Assembly: GCA_017882945.1 (NCBI GenBank)
Contig: JADGON010000115.1
Location: 1 to 16,186, forward strand
Origin: Acidimicrobiia bacterium
GTDB lineage: Bacteria; Actinomycetota; Acidimicrobiia; IMCC26256; JAENVU01
DNA length: 16,186 nt
Direction: 5' to 3'
This document shows, piece after piece, positions 5,956-13,366 of the stretch. Every line of letters starts with the position of its first letter. Positions within the stretch are counted from its first letter, which is position 1. The position numbers and the translations under genes are program-made. The notes beneath the pieces are model-generated. The model ran no database searches. It was not told where the DNA came from and saw only the letters and a list, made by a program, of their open reading frames with translations.

Positions 5956-7821
5956 CTAGAAGATCAGCGTCACCACCGCGCCGCGCCGGATCGGAAGGCC
6001 CTGGGCCGGTGACTGGGCCCGGACCGGCTTGCCCGGCGAGTACGCCCCCTGGACGGCGGCGGTGAGACCGGACGCCTGGAGCTCGGCGGTGGCGACGTCG
6101 ATGGTCTTGCCGGTGACACCCGGAATCAGGACGACGTCGGTGCCCTTGCTCACGACGACCGAGACGTTCGAGTCCCTGGGTGCCTTCGCACCGCCTGCGG
6201 GATCGGTGCGAATGACGTCGCCTGCGGGCACGGTGTCGCTGAACTGGTCGACGCGCTGAGGCACCAGCCGCGCCGCGGTGATCGCCGCGGCCGCGTCGGC
6301 GTAGCTCCTGTGCGCAACGGACGGGACGGTCACCGGAGCCGGGCCGTCGGAGACGACCAGGGTCACCTTGGTGTCCGGCGGAGCCTTGCCCACCGGGTTC
6401 GTACTGATGACCGCATCCTTGGGCACCGTCTCGTCGTACTGATGCTCGATCACCGGGACGAAGAGGGCCTGCGCCAGCGCAGCCTGCGCCTGGGCCGCGG
6501 GCTGGCCGACCACCGCGGGCAGCGCGACCGGCTTCGGACCCTTCGAGATGACGAGGTTGACGGTGCCGCCCCGGCCGAGGAAGAAGCCCGCCTCGGGATG
6601 CTGTCCCATGACCATGCCCACGGGATCGTCCGCGGTGCGGTGCGAGAAGCTCACGAGCAGCTTCGACCGGTTGGCCTCGTTCTGCGCGGCCTGCTCGGTC
6701 ATGCCACGAAGGTTCGGGACGGTGACGGTCGCGCCGCTCTGCGGACGCGTCAGCGCGAACACGGCACCGGCGATCGCGAGGATGAGCACCGCGCCCAGGA
6801 TGAACGGAGCGATCGTGCGGGGAGGGCCGGCGTCCGACGCAGCTGCCCTCGTCGGTACGGCAACCGGCTTCCTCGCCGTGCTCTCGTCCTGGTCGAACAC
6901 CGCCTCGCGCTGGTGCCGGACGACCTGGGTGGGATGCGGGTCGGGAACCGTCTCACCGAGCCCGACGAGCGTGAGCGGACCCGGCGGCGGCAGCACCCGC
7001 ACGGCGTCGTCGAGCGCGGCCGCCATCGTCGGCGCATCCGGGTACCGATCGTCGGGGTTCACCTGCCCCGCGCGCTCGATCACCGGACCGAGTGCACCCA
7101 GCTGGGCGGGCGCGGAGATCGCTTCCTGGGTGCGGATGCTCAACGTGCCGAGCGGTGTGTCGGCAACGAGGGGGACGTTGCCCGTCACCGCCTCGACCAG
7201 GACGAGGCTCAGCGCGTAGAGATCCGCGCGACCGTCGAGCCGGCCTGCGGTGCCCTGCTCGGGCGACGCGTAGCGCGCGGTGCCGAGGACGGTGCCGGCC
7301 GGCTCGGTCCAGCTCGCCTCGGCGAGGGCGCGCGCGAGGCCGAAGTCGGCGACGCGCACGATCCCGTGCTCGTCGAACAGCAGGTTCGCGGGCTTGATGT
7401 CGCGATGGACCAGGCCGCGGCCGTGCGAGTACTCGAGTGCGGCGGCGACCTGCCGGCCGACGTGCGCCGCCTGGGACGGCGTGAGCCGGATGCCCGCGTC
7501 GAGCATCCCCCGCAACGACCCGCCCTCGAGCAGCTCGAGCACCATGAACGGGATGCCCTCGTCCTCGCCCCAGTCGTAGACCGCCATCACGTTGGGGTGG
7601 TGCAGGGAGGCGGCGAGCTGCGCTTCGGTCCTGAACCTGCGCAGGAAGCCCATATCGTCAGAAAGGCCCGCGTGCAGGACCTTCACCGCGACGCGTCGAC
7701 GCAGCCGCACGTCATCGGCGGCGTAGACGCGGCCGCCCGCGCCCGCACCGATCGATCCGAGCAGGCGGTAGCGGCCGGCGAGAACCCGGCCGACGAGGTC
7801 GGCCATCGCACTGCTGGCCAT
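5956..7821 (-). CDS. Transmembrane Ser/Thr protein kinase with four PASTA-like repeats (PknB-type)
   Basis: A 621-aa receptor-like kinase. The cytoplasmic kinase domain covers residues about 18-275: glycine-rich loop GAGAGGRVY (25-33), ATP-binding Lys47 (VAVK), alphaC Glu67, catalytic HRDIKPAN (139-146), DFG (159-161) and SPEQ (186-189). A linker leads to one transmembrane helix (about 337-357). The outer part has four PASTA-like repeats at about 362-428, 430-494, 495-561 and 562-621, each with a Val-Pro or Ile-Pro start and a final beta strand such as TVNLVISKGP. PASTA domains bind muropeptides or lipid II, so the kinase probably links cell-wall state to growth. No division or penicillin-binding gene is adjacent, unlike many pknB loci. 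The frame continues to 7956, but ATG 7821 is chosen because it starts 7 nt after a TACCGT hexamer. Confidence 0.93.
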   Translation of the reverse strand: MASSAMADLVGRVLAGRYRLLGSIGAGAGGRVYAADDVRLRRRVAVKVLHAGLSDDMGFLRRFRTEAQLAASLHHPNVMAVYDWGEDEGIPFMVLELLEGGSLRGMLDAGIRLTPSQAAHVGRQVAAALEYSHGRGLVHRDIKPANLLFDEHGIVRVADFGLARALAEASWTEPAGTVLGTARYASPEQGTAGRLDGRADLYALSLVLVEAVTGNVPLVADTPLGTLSIRTQEAISAPAQLGALGPVIERAGQVNPDDRYPDAPTMAAALDDAVRVLPPPGPLTLVGLGETVPDPHPTQVVRHQREAVFDQDESTARKPVAVPTRAAASDAGPPRTIAPFILGAVLILAIAGAVFALTRPQSGATVTVPNLRGMTEQAAQNEANRSKLLVSFSHRTADDPVGMVMGQHPEAGFFLGRGGTVNLVISKGPKPVALPAVVGQPAAQAQAALAQALFVPVIEHQYDETVPKDAVISTNPVGKAPPDTKVTLVVSDGPAPVTVPSVAHRSYADAAAAITAARLVPQRVDQFSDTVPAGDVIRTDPAGGAKAPRDSNVSVVVSKGTDVVLIPGVTGKTIDVATAELQASGLTAAVQGAYSPGKPVRAQSPAQGLPIRRGAVVTLIF

Positions 7822-7828
7822 CGAGCCC

Positions 7829-7834
7829 ACGGTA
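7829..7834 (-). promoter_or_regulatory. Candidate -10 element (TACCGT) of the kinase gene
   Basis: TACCGT on the minus strand ends 7 nt before ATG 7821, implying a leaderless mRNA. The same hexamer occurs on the plus strand at 7891-7896 for the divergent gene. Confidence 0.45.
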
Positions 7835-7890
7835 CCGGCCCGGCCCCTCTTCGACGGGGCACCCGATGCGCACCCGGGACCACGCGGCGG

Positions 7891-7896
7891 TACCGT
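7891..7896 (+). promoter_or_regulatory. Candidate -10 element (TACCGT) of the anchored-protein gene
   Basis: TACCGT ends 9 nt before GTG 7906 and there is no Shine-Dalgarno, consistent with a leaderless or nearly leaderless transcript. Confidence 0.42.
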
Positions 7897-7905
7897 CGCC
7901 ACCCA

Positions 7906-8379
7906 GTGGCTGCCCCGATCGTGCGTCCGACTCCCCGCCGCAAGGTCTTCGAACACCCGGGCCGGTTCGCGATCGTGGCCGGGGGACTCACGCTCGTCGC
8001 GATCCTCATCGGCGCCGCGATCACCACCGCCGACACCAAGGATCGCCGGACGACGCTGCCGAGCGAGGTCCAGTCGGTCTCACCGAAGCCCGGGGCGATC
8101 GTCCCGCCCCAGGAGCAGATCGTCGTCGACCTGCGTGACGACCTCACCGCCGACCTCTCGCTCTGTGGCCCGACGCAGTCGGGATCCTGCACGCCGCTGC
8201 CCGCCGACCAGGTGACGTTCGTCCCCGGCCTCGGCCAGCTCACGTACCGACCCGGACCAGGCAATGACGTCGAGTCGTTCGAGCCCGGGCTGAACCGGGT
8301 GGAGGTCAAGTACCGCTCGCAGGCCGACCCCGCCCGGGACAACGGCTCCTACAGCTGGACCTTCGTCTCGAAGTCCTAG
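7906..8379 (+). CDS. Small membrane-anchored extracytoplasmic protein of unknown function (157 aa)
   Basis: GTG 7906 opens a 157-aa protein with a basic N-terminus, one hydrophobic helix (residues about 21-41) and a polar domain expected outside the membrane. VSPKPGAIVPPQEQIVVDL (58-76) resembles the start of an Ig-like or CopC-like beta-sandwich, and the end SYSWTFVSKS looks like a last beta strand. Cys87 and Cys95 (CGPTQSGSC) are the only cysteines and could form a disulfide. I cannot assign a family with confidence. It is divergent from the PASTA kinase across 84 bp, and both genes seem to have TACCGT promoters. Its stop is 3 bp from the stop of the converging dehydratase gene. The upstream part of the same frame, back to 6310, is antisense to the kinase and not coding. 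Confidence 0.78.
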   Translation: MAAPIVRPTPRRKVFEHPGRFAIVAGGLTLVAILIGAAITTADTKDRRTTLPSEVQSVSPKPGAIVPPQEQIVVDLRDDLTADLSLCGPTQSGSCTPLPADQVTFVPGLGQLTYRPGPGNDVESFEPGLNRVEVKYRSQADPARDNGSYSWTFVSKS

Positions 8380-8382
8380 GTG

Positions 8383-8808
8383 CTATTCGGGGACGGCGAA
8401 GGTCGCCCAGCCCTTGATCGCGGTGCCGCCACCGACGCGCTCGACCATGAGCTCGAGCTTGACGGCGCGCTCGCTCCCGTTCTGCGCGTCGACCTTCTCG
8501 ATGACCGCGCCTGAGCAGACCAGTCGGTCACCCGGCCACACCTGCTCGCGGAACTGCACACCGAAGGTCCGGACGTTGTCGGCACCGAGCCAGTCGGTCG
8601 CGAAGGTCGCGAGGATGCCCGCCTGCAGCATCCCGACCGAGAACACCGACGGGTACCCCGCGCTCTTGGCGAACTCCTCGTCGTGATGGATCGGGTTGAA
8701 GTCGCCCGACGCCCCCTGGTACCGGACGAAGTCGGTACGGTTCAACGGCCCGACCGTGCGCGGCTCCGGTGCGGCCCCGACGTCGAGATCCTCCCAGCGA
8801 GGCGCCAT
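8383..8808 (-). CDS. MaoC-like hotdog-fold dehydratase, catalytic (HadB-type) subunit
   Basis: A 141-aa single-hotdog protein. YQGASGDFNPIHHDEEFAK (residues 30-48) is the hydratase-2 motif, with the catalytic Asp36 and His41. The size and start are close to mycobacterial HadB. Such proteins pair with a non-catalytic partner to dehydrate (3R)-hydroxyacyl-ACP or -CoA to trans-2-enoyl thioesters. ATG 8808 overlaps the stop of the preceding gene (TGATG), and AAGGAAGG lies 6 nt upstream, so the two subunits are translationally coupled, as expected for a stoichiometric heterodimer. A GTG one codon earlier is possible but less likely. The acyl chain and carrier cannot be told from the sequence. Confidence 0.9.
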   Translation of the reverse strand: MAPRWEDLDVGAAPEPRTVGPLNRTDFVRYQGASGDFNPIHHDEEFAKSAGYPSVFSVGMLQAGILATFATDWLGADNVRTFGVQFREQVWPGDRLVCSGAVIEKVDAQNGSERAVKLELMVERVGGGTAIKGWATFAVPE

Positions 8809-9263
8809 CACGCACCTTCCTTGCTCGTCGCCGGCTTCCCGGTCTCGATCGCGGTCGAACGCGCCTCGGCGACCAGCATGCCGCGCTCATCGCGGAACTC
8901 GGCCACCGTCACGACGAACGTCATCGTGCCGCCGCGCTTGCCTTCCTTCTCGTAGACCTCGGCGACCCGTGTCTGCACGGTCAGGTTCTGGCCCGCGCGC
9001 GGCGGTGGTCCGTGGAAGATGTACTCCTGGCCGCCGTGAAGGACCCGGCGCAGGTCCATCTTCACCTTCGAGAACACCGACCGGCCCGGCGGGGTCCAGA
9101 AGCTCACCGAGGTGAGGAACGTCGGCTCGATCGGCGGGATCGGGTCCTCCAGGTACTCGGGGTTCTCCGACATGGTGGCGCGGGCGAACTCACGGATCTT
9201 CCCGCGCTCGACCGTCATCTCGTACGGCTCGTCCGTGGTGCCAACTGCGCTCGCGTCGACCAT
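8808..9263 (-). CDS. MaoC-like N-terminal (FAS1-type dehydratase, HadA/HadC-type) subunit
   Basis: A 151-aa hotdog protein of the MaoC_dehydrat_N type. The opening EMTVERGKIREFARA and the segment PPIEPTFLTSVSF, where the chain enters the hot-dog helix, are typical; GPPPRAGQNLTVQTRVAEVY gives the middle strands. It lacks the D-x-N-P-I-H catalytic motif found in the next gene, so it should be the substrate-binding half of a HadAB-like heterodimer. The start ATG 9263 overlaps the ligA stop as TGATG, and AAGGAGG (plus 9268-9274) inside the ligA 3' end lies 4 nt upstream. Expression is therefore coupled to ligA unless an internal promoter exists. It may form a (3R)-hydroxyacyl-thioester dehydratase with its neighbour. 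Confidence 0.86.
   Translation of the reverse strand: MVDASAVGTTDEPYEMTVERGKIREFARATMSENPEYLEDPIPPIEPTFLTSVSFWTPPGRSVFSKVKMDLRRVLHGGQEYIFHGPPPRAGQNLTVQTRVAEVYEKEGKRGGTMTFVVTVAEFRDERGMLVAEARSTAIETGKPATSKEGA
8815..8822 (-). promoter_or_regulatory. Shine-Dalgarno AAGGAAGG inside the upstream subunit gene
   Basis: This site lies 6 nt before ATG 8808 and supports that start over the GTG at 8811. It permits re-initiation at the TGATG overlap. Confidence 0.55.
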
Positions 9264-11368
9264 CAGTCCTCCTTGGCGGTTTTCGCTTTGGCCGGCTTCT
9301 TGGGCTTCGCCGTCTTCGCCCGCTCGGGCTCGGGTTCGGCCGGTGGACCCTCGACGAGGAGCCGTTGGAAGCCTTCCTCATCGAGCTGGGTCACACCGAG
9401 CTCTTCGGCGCGCACCTGCTTCGAACCGGGATTCTCGCCCACGATCACGAAGCTCGTCTTCTTCGAGACGCTGCCGGTGATCTTGCCTCCGCGTGCGGTG
9501 ACGGCCGCGGCGGCCTCGTCGCGTGTGAAGGCCTCGAGGCCCCCGGTGAGCACGAAGGTCCGGCCGACGAGGGTCTGCTCCTCGGTCGGCCCCTGGGCCG
9601 GGGCCGGTCCCGTGAGGTTCACGCCAGCCGAGCGCAGCTTCTCGATCAACGCGCGGTTCGTCGGGACGGTGAACCACGCGCGGATGCTCTGCACGATGAT
9701 CGGCCCGATCCCGTCGACGGCTTCGAGCTCCTCGTCGCTCGCCCCCGCGATCCGGTCCAGGTGTCCGAGCGCGACCGCGAGTGCGCGCGCGGCGGTGGGG
9801 CCGACGTGCCGGATGCCGAGCCCGACGAGCACGCGCGCCAACGGCTGCTGCTTGGACTGCTCGATGCCGTTCACCAGGTTCCGGGCCGAGATCTCGCCCA
9901 TCCGCTCGAGCGCCACGAGCTGCTCGTTCGTCACCGAGTAGAGGTCGCCGGCATCCTGGACCAGCTCGGCGGCGACGAGCTGGTGAACGCGCTCCTCGCC
10001 GAGGCCCTCGATGTCCATCGCGCCGCGGCTCGCGAAGTAGATGACCTTCTGCTCGCGCTGCACCGGGCAGTCCGCACTCACGCACCGGTGGTTGGCCTCG
10101 CCGTCGAGGCGCACCAACGGCTGATGGAGCTCGCACGGACAGCTCACCGGGAACTTCCAGCGCCGTGCGCCCTTCTTGCGCTTGGAGATCACCGGCCCGA
10201 CGACCTCGGGGATCACGTCACCGGCCTTGCGCACGATCACGGTGTCGCCGACCCGCACGTCCTTGCGCGCGACCTCGTCCTCGTTGTGCAGCGTCGCGAG
10301 CCCGACGGTGGACCCGCCGACGAAGACCGGTTCGAGCACCGCGAACGGGGTCGCGCGGCCGGTGCGGCCGATACTCACCATGATCTCGCGCAGCACCGTG
10401 GTCTTCTCCTCGGGCGGGAACTTGTAGGCGACCGCCCAGCGCGGCGCGCGGCTCGTGGCGCCCATCTCGTCGCGCTGGGCCAGGCTGTCGACCTTCACGA
10501 CCGCGCCGTCGATCTCGTAGCCGAGCGAGTGTCGGCTCTGCTCCATCCGGGTGCAGAACCCGTACACCGCGTCGAGATCGGCGAGCTGCTCGATGTGCGG
10601 GTTCACCGGGAAGCCCAGACCGGTGAGCCACTCCAGGGTCTCGTGGTGGGTGCGCAGGCGCGGCCCGCCCTCCTTGGCCCCCGGCTGGTAGCAGAACAGG
10701 GAGAGCTGTCGGCTGGCGGTGACCGTGGGATCGATCTGTCGGAGCGCGCCGGCCGCCGCGTTCCGGGGATTCGCGAACAGGCGCAGCCCGGCCTCACCCT
10801 GACGGCGGTTGAGCTCGTCGAACGAGGACAGCGGCATGAAGACCTCGCCCCGCACCTCGAGGACCGCCGGAAGGCTCCTCCCCGTGAGTCGCTCCGGGAC
10901 GTCCGTGATCGTGCGCACGTTCGCGGTCACGTCTTCGCCCGACTCCCCGTTGCCCCGGGTCGCGGCGCGCACGAGCTTGCCGTCCTCGTACTGCAGCGAG
11001 ATCGCGAGGCCGTCCAGCTTCGGCTCGCCGACGTACGTGATCGTCTCCGTCACCAGTCGGCCGATCCGCTGTCCCCACGCGACCAGCTCGTCCCGGGAGA
11101 ACGCGTTGTCGAGCGACATCATCGGCTGGATGTGCCGGACCTCCGAGAACGGAGTCGGCGCCGTGCCGACGCCCGGCCGTTGCGTCGGTGAGTCGGCGGT
11201 GACGATCTCCGGGTGCTCGGTCTCGAGCGCGAGGAGCTCGCGCACGAGCGCGTCGTACTCCGCGTCGGAGACTTCGGGTTCGTCCTGACCGAAGTACCGC
11301 TCGTTGTGGTAGCGGATCGACTCGCGCAACGTCTCCGCGCGCTCGACGATCTCTTTGGATACCACCAT
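9263..11368 (-). CDS. ligA: NAD+-dependent DNA ligase
   Basis: A complete 701-aa LigA. It seals nicks in DNA during replication and repair using NAD+. The Ia domain carries YHNERYF (20-26), and the adenylated lysine is Lys117 in KLDG (117-120). The nucleotidyltransferase motif GYEIDGAVVKVD (283-294) and the downstream lysine in AYKFPPEE follow. Zinc-binding cysteines are C410, C412, C429 and C434, then helix-hairpin-helix repeats with GIRHVGPTAA (518-527) and GIGPII, and a BRCT domain at about 596-672. The last about 25 residues form a Lys/Pro/Ala-rich tail. The first cysteine pair is C-x-C rather than the usual C-x-x-C. ATG 11368 lies 7 nt after a TAGGCT hexamer. Two dehydratase genes follow in overlapping frames, and a MetE-like gene lies 45 bp upstream. 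Confidence 0.97.
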   Translation of the reverse strand: MVVSKEIVERAETLRESIRYHNERYFGQDEPEVSDAEYDALVRELLALETEHPEIVTADSPTQRPGVGTAPTPFSEVRHIQPMMSLDNAFSRDELVAWGQRIGRLVTETITYVGEPKLDGLAISLQYEDGKLVRAATRGNGESGEDVTANVRTITDVPERLTGRSLPAVLEVRGEVFMPLSSFDELNRRQGEAGLRLFANPRNAAAGALRQIDPTVTASRQLSLFCYQPGAKEGGPRLRTHHETLEWLTGLGFPVNPHIEQLADLDAVYGFCTRMEQSRHSLGYEIDGAVVKVDSLAQRDEMGATSRAPRWAVAYKFPPEEKTTVLREIMVSIGRTGRATPFAVLEPVFVGGSTVGLATLHNEDEVARKDVRVGDTVIVRKAGDVIPEVVGPVISKRKKGARRWKFPVSCPCELHQPLVRLDGEANHRCVSADCPVQREQKVIYFASRGAMDIEGLGEERVHQLVAAELVQDAGDLYSVTNEQLVALERMGEISARNLVNGIEQSKQQPLARVLVGLGIRHVGPTAARALAVALGHLDRIAGASDEELEAVDGIGPIIVQSIRAWFTVPTNRALIEKLRSAGVNLTGPAPAQGPTEEQTLVGRTFVLTGGLEAFTRDEAAAAVTARGGKITGSVSKKTSFVIVGENPGSKQVRAEELGVTQLDEEGFQRLLVEGPPAEPEPERAKTAKPKKPAKAKTAKED
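9268..9274 (-). promoter_or_regulatory. Shine-Dalgarno AAGGAGG within the end of ligA
   Basis: A near-consensus site embedded in the last codons of ligA, 4 nt from ATG 9263. It shows that the downstream dehydratase gene is translated from the ligA message. Confidence 0.6.
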
Positions 11369-11375
11369 GCCGTCG

Positions 11376-11381
11376 AGCCTA
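11376..11381 (-). promoter_or_regulatory. Candidate -10 element (TAGGCT) of ligA
   Basis: TAGGCT on the minus strand is 7 nt before ATG 11368, implying a leaderless ligA transcript starting within the 45-bp gap after the MetE-like gene. It sits in the loop of an inverted repeat (CCGTCG at 11370-11375 and CGACGG at 11383-11388). Confidence 0.45.
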
Positions 11382-11413
11382 CCGACGGGGTGAGACAGAC
11401 AGAATCCGGAGCG

Positions 11414-12424
11414 CTACGCGCCGATGGTGAGTCGAGCCGCGACGGATTGGTCGCCGACGCGCCCGGCGATGTCCGCGGCGAGTCGCAGCGCCCGATCGGC
11501 CTGCGACACTCCGTGACCGGCGAGCCCGCACGCGGGGGTGATGATCCCGCGGGTGCGCAACCGCACCGGGTCGCAGCCACGACGAGTGAGCTCACACCAG
11601 ACTCCGGCGAGCCGGCGCCAGAGCGCGTCGGCCGAGTCACCGATGGGACGATCCGTGGGCACTGCGCCCCAGGCGATCCAGCCGTCGGCGTCGACGTGAC
11701 GTGCGAGCACGTCGGCGTCCGTGATCAACGCGTCGGACACGGGAACGCCGAGGACCAGAGGACCGGCTTCGAACGCGAGCCGCAGGTCACCGTCGCCGCA
11801 CACGTGGACACCGGTCAGGCACGAGGTTGCCGCGAGGCTCGAGGACAGCAGGTCGACCGCCTGCTCACGCTCGAGCGGCGCGTCGTTGCGACGCCACAGC
11901 ACGAGCGCGGGCTCGTCCAGGAACAACAGCACCGGAGTGTGCGGCATGCGCGCGGTCAGGAGCGCGTCGAGGGCGCGGACCCAGGCTCGCACCGCTTCAC
12001 CCGCGCGCCGGAACGCCAGTGACGTCGGCAGCCCGGCCTCCGCCAACGCGACGCCCAGTGTCAGCGGGCCGACGATCTGGACCTTGATGCGGGGCGGCAC
12101 CGGATCGCACGCAGCGGCAGCGAGGAACGCAAACAATCCCGCGTGCGCGGACGCGACGAAGGCGGGCGCGATGGGATCCGTCACGCGATCGCGATCGATG
12201 GACAGCGCGCCGTCGAAGCCGACCGTGACTTCAGGCAGGGCGTCGGCCCACTGGGCGATCAAACCCTCGCGAGGATTGAGGCCGGGAAGCTGCGGAACCG
12301 CAGGGAGTGTCGGGTGCACGCGCAACGACAGCGCGGCCGCTGCGTGTGCATCGCTGTGCGGCAAGCTGCCGATCCCGGTCGCGAGCCCGGGTTCGAGAGC
12401 GCCAGCGTGCGGACTCGTCAGCAT
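11414..12424 (-). CDS. Cobalamin-independent methionine-synthase-like protein (MetE C-terminal-domain type)
   Basis: A 336-aa stand-alone protein resembling the catalytic half of MetE. TGIGSLPHSDA (16-26) is the normal family opening. FLDEPALV (168-175) matches the active-site strand, and the probable zinc ligands are His207 and Cys209 (HVCGD) and Cys299 (TPACGL). MetE transfers a methyl group to a zinc-bound thiolate of homocysteine. This short form lacks the MetE N-terminal domain, so its methyl donor and thiol acceptor are uncertain. It is the counterpart of M. tuberculosis Rv3015c, also beside ligA, which supports an old linkage in actinobacteria. ATG 12424 is preceded by TATACT at 9 nt and no Shine-Dalgarno. 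It is divergent from the membrane protein gene at 12485. Confidence 0.87.
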   Translation of the reverse strand: MLTSPHAGALEPGLATGIGSLPHSDAHAAAALSLRVHPTLPAVPQLPGLNPREGLIAQWADALPEVTVGFDGALSIDRDRVTDPIAPAFVASAHAGLFAFLAAAACDPVPPRIKVQIVGPLTLGVALAEAGLPTSLAFRRAGEAVRAWVRALDALLTARMPHTPVLLFLDEPALVLWRRNDAPLEREQAVDLLSSSLAATSCLTGVHVCGDGDLRLAFEAGPLVLGVPVSDALITDADVLARHVDADGWIAWGAVPTDRPIGDSADALWRRLAGVWCELTRRGCDPVRLRTRGIITPACGLAGHGVSQADRALRLAADIAGRVGDQSVAARLTIGA

Positions 12425-12432
12425 GAGGTTCG

Positions 12433-12439
12433 TAGTATA
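12433..12439. promoter_or_regulatory. Overlapping divergent -10 elements (TAGTATA)
   Basis: The plus strand reads TAGTAT (12433-12438) and the minus strand reads TATACT (12439-12434). Both fit the -10 pattern and share five base pairs. The minus-strand element is 9 nt from ATG 12424; the plus-strand one would give a leader of about 40 nt to GTG 12485. Confidence 0.45.
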
Positions 12440-12484
12440 GGAACGCGGGTTGCTCGAACTTCGAAGCCACCGCGCATCGATGAT

Positions 12485-13366
12485 GTGAACATCCTGTTGC
12501 TCCGCGTCGCGTGGGTCACGCTTCCCGTCACTGCTGGTTCACTCGCGGGCGAGGTGTTGCGTGCATGGCCCTCTCCGACCCGCACCACCGCCGAGGTGCT
12601 GCTGTGGGCCGCGTGGTTGGTGGTGCTGATGGCACTCCTCGCGCCGCGTCCGATCGGCCTCACGACCGCGCGCACCGGTGCACCGCTGGCACTCACCGCG
12701 ACGGTTCTCGCGGTGACCACTGATCGCGCCTCTGCCCTCGCATCCATTGCTGCCCTCGCCGCGACGACACTCTGTGCCGTGCTCGTTGCGACCCCGTCTC
12801 TCGCGCGTTCCTGTGCGCAAGGAGCAGCATACGGCGACGAGGAGCGCTTCCCTCTGAAAGTGCCTCCCGCGTTGTTCCTCGGGGTCCTGCCACTTGCAGT
12901 GCTCGCCGTGGGCACCGGGATCGCGGCCGGTCCGTTGCTGCTCGCCGACGGCTCCGTCGGGCTCGGGGTCGTGGCGCTCCTCCTCGGCTGGCCGATCGCG
13001 GCGGTGCTGCTGCGCTCGCTCCATCTGCTGTCACGCCGATGGGCAGTTCTGGTGCCGGCCGGCCTCGTCGTCGCCGACCCGATGACCCTCACGGACCCGG
13101 TGCTGTTCATCCGCGAGCACATCGTCGGGCTCGGTCCCGCGGATCCGAGGATCCGTCCGCCCGAGGACGCAACCGACCTCCGGCTCGGTGCCGCGCACGG
13201 CTCCCTGGCCCTGCTCCTCGACGAGGACGCCGACATCTACCGGCGCGCCCGCGGCCGAGGGCAGGGCGTGCGGACCCACCTCCTCTTCATTGCACCCGTC
13301 GCGGCGTCCGAGCTGCTCGAACGAGCGGCCGCCCGTCGGATCGCGGTGCGGGTCGAGACGTCCTAG
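12485..13366 (+). CDS. Multi-pass membrane protein of unknown function with a C-terminal soluble domain
   Basis: GTG 12485 gives 293 aa. It is the only start codon in frame close to the divergent promoter; the frame continues to 12143 only as antisense of the MetE-like gene. Hydrophobic segments at about 5-25, 36-53, 66-80, 86-105, 128-153 and 157-180 suggest five or six helices. From about residue 184 (RRWAVLVPAGLVVADPMTLT) the chain alternates polar and beta-like segments, a pattern seen after paired helices in bacterial PH-like domain proteins; this comparison is tentative. I do not recognise a named family. It interrupts the otherwise minus-strand iscS-mnmA/MetE-like/ligA block and ends in the same CTAG tetranucleotide that ends mnmA. 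Confidence 0.76.
   Translation: MNILLLRVAWVTLPVTAGSLAGEVLRAWPSPTRTTAEVLLWAAWLVVLMALLAPRPIGLTTARTGAPLALTATVLAVTTDRASALASIAALAATTLCAVLVATPSLARSCAQGAAYGDEERFPLKVPPALFLGVLPLAVLAVGTGIAAGPLLLADGSVGLGVVALLLGWPIAAVLLRSLHLLSRRWAVLVPAGLVVADPMTLTDPVLFIREHIVGLGPADPRIRPPEDATDLRLGAAHGSLALLLDEDADIYRRARGRGQGVRTHLLFIAPVAASELLERAAARRIAVRVETS
13363..13366. other. Shared CTAG: overlapping stop codons of convergent genes
   Basis: TAG at 13364-13366 ends the plus-strand membrane protein gene and TAG on the minus strand (13365-13363) ends mnmA. The two coding regions overlap by four bases within the self-complementary CTAG, leaving no space for a terminator. Confidence 0.85.

Noticed and set aside
7843..7860. GCCCC-N8-GGGGC dyad in the kinase divergent region
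   Set aside because: A 5-bp GC-only arm in such GC-rich DNA is easily chance; no further support.
6310..7905. Long plus-strand open frame leading into the anchored-protein gene
   Set aside because: It is antisense to the kinase, rich in Arg/His/Gly/Asp with no domain. Only the part from GTG 7906 has protein-like sequence and a promoter.
9365..11191. 608-aa plus-strand open frame
   Set aside because: It lies entirely opposite ligA, whose motifs are complete; the frame is a compositional shadow.
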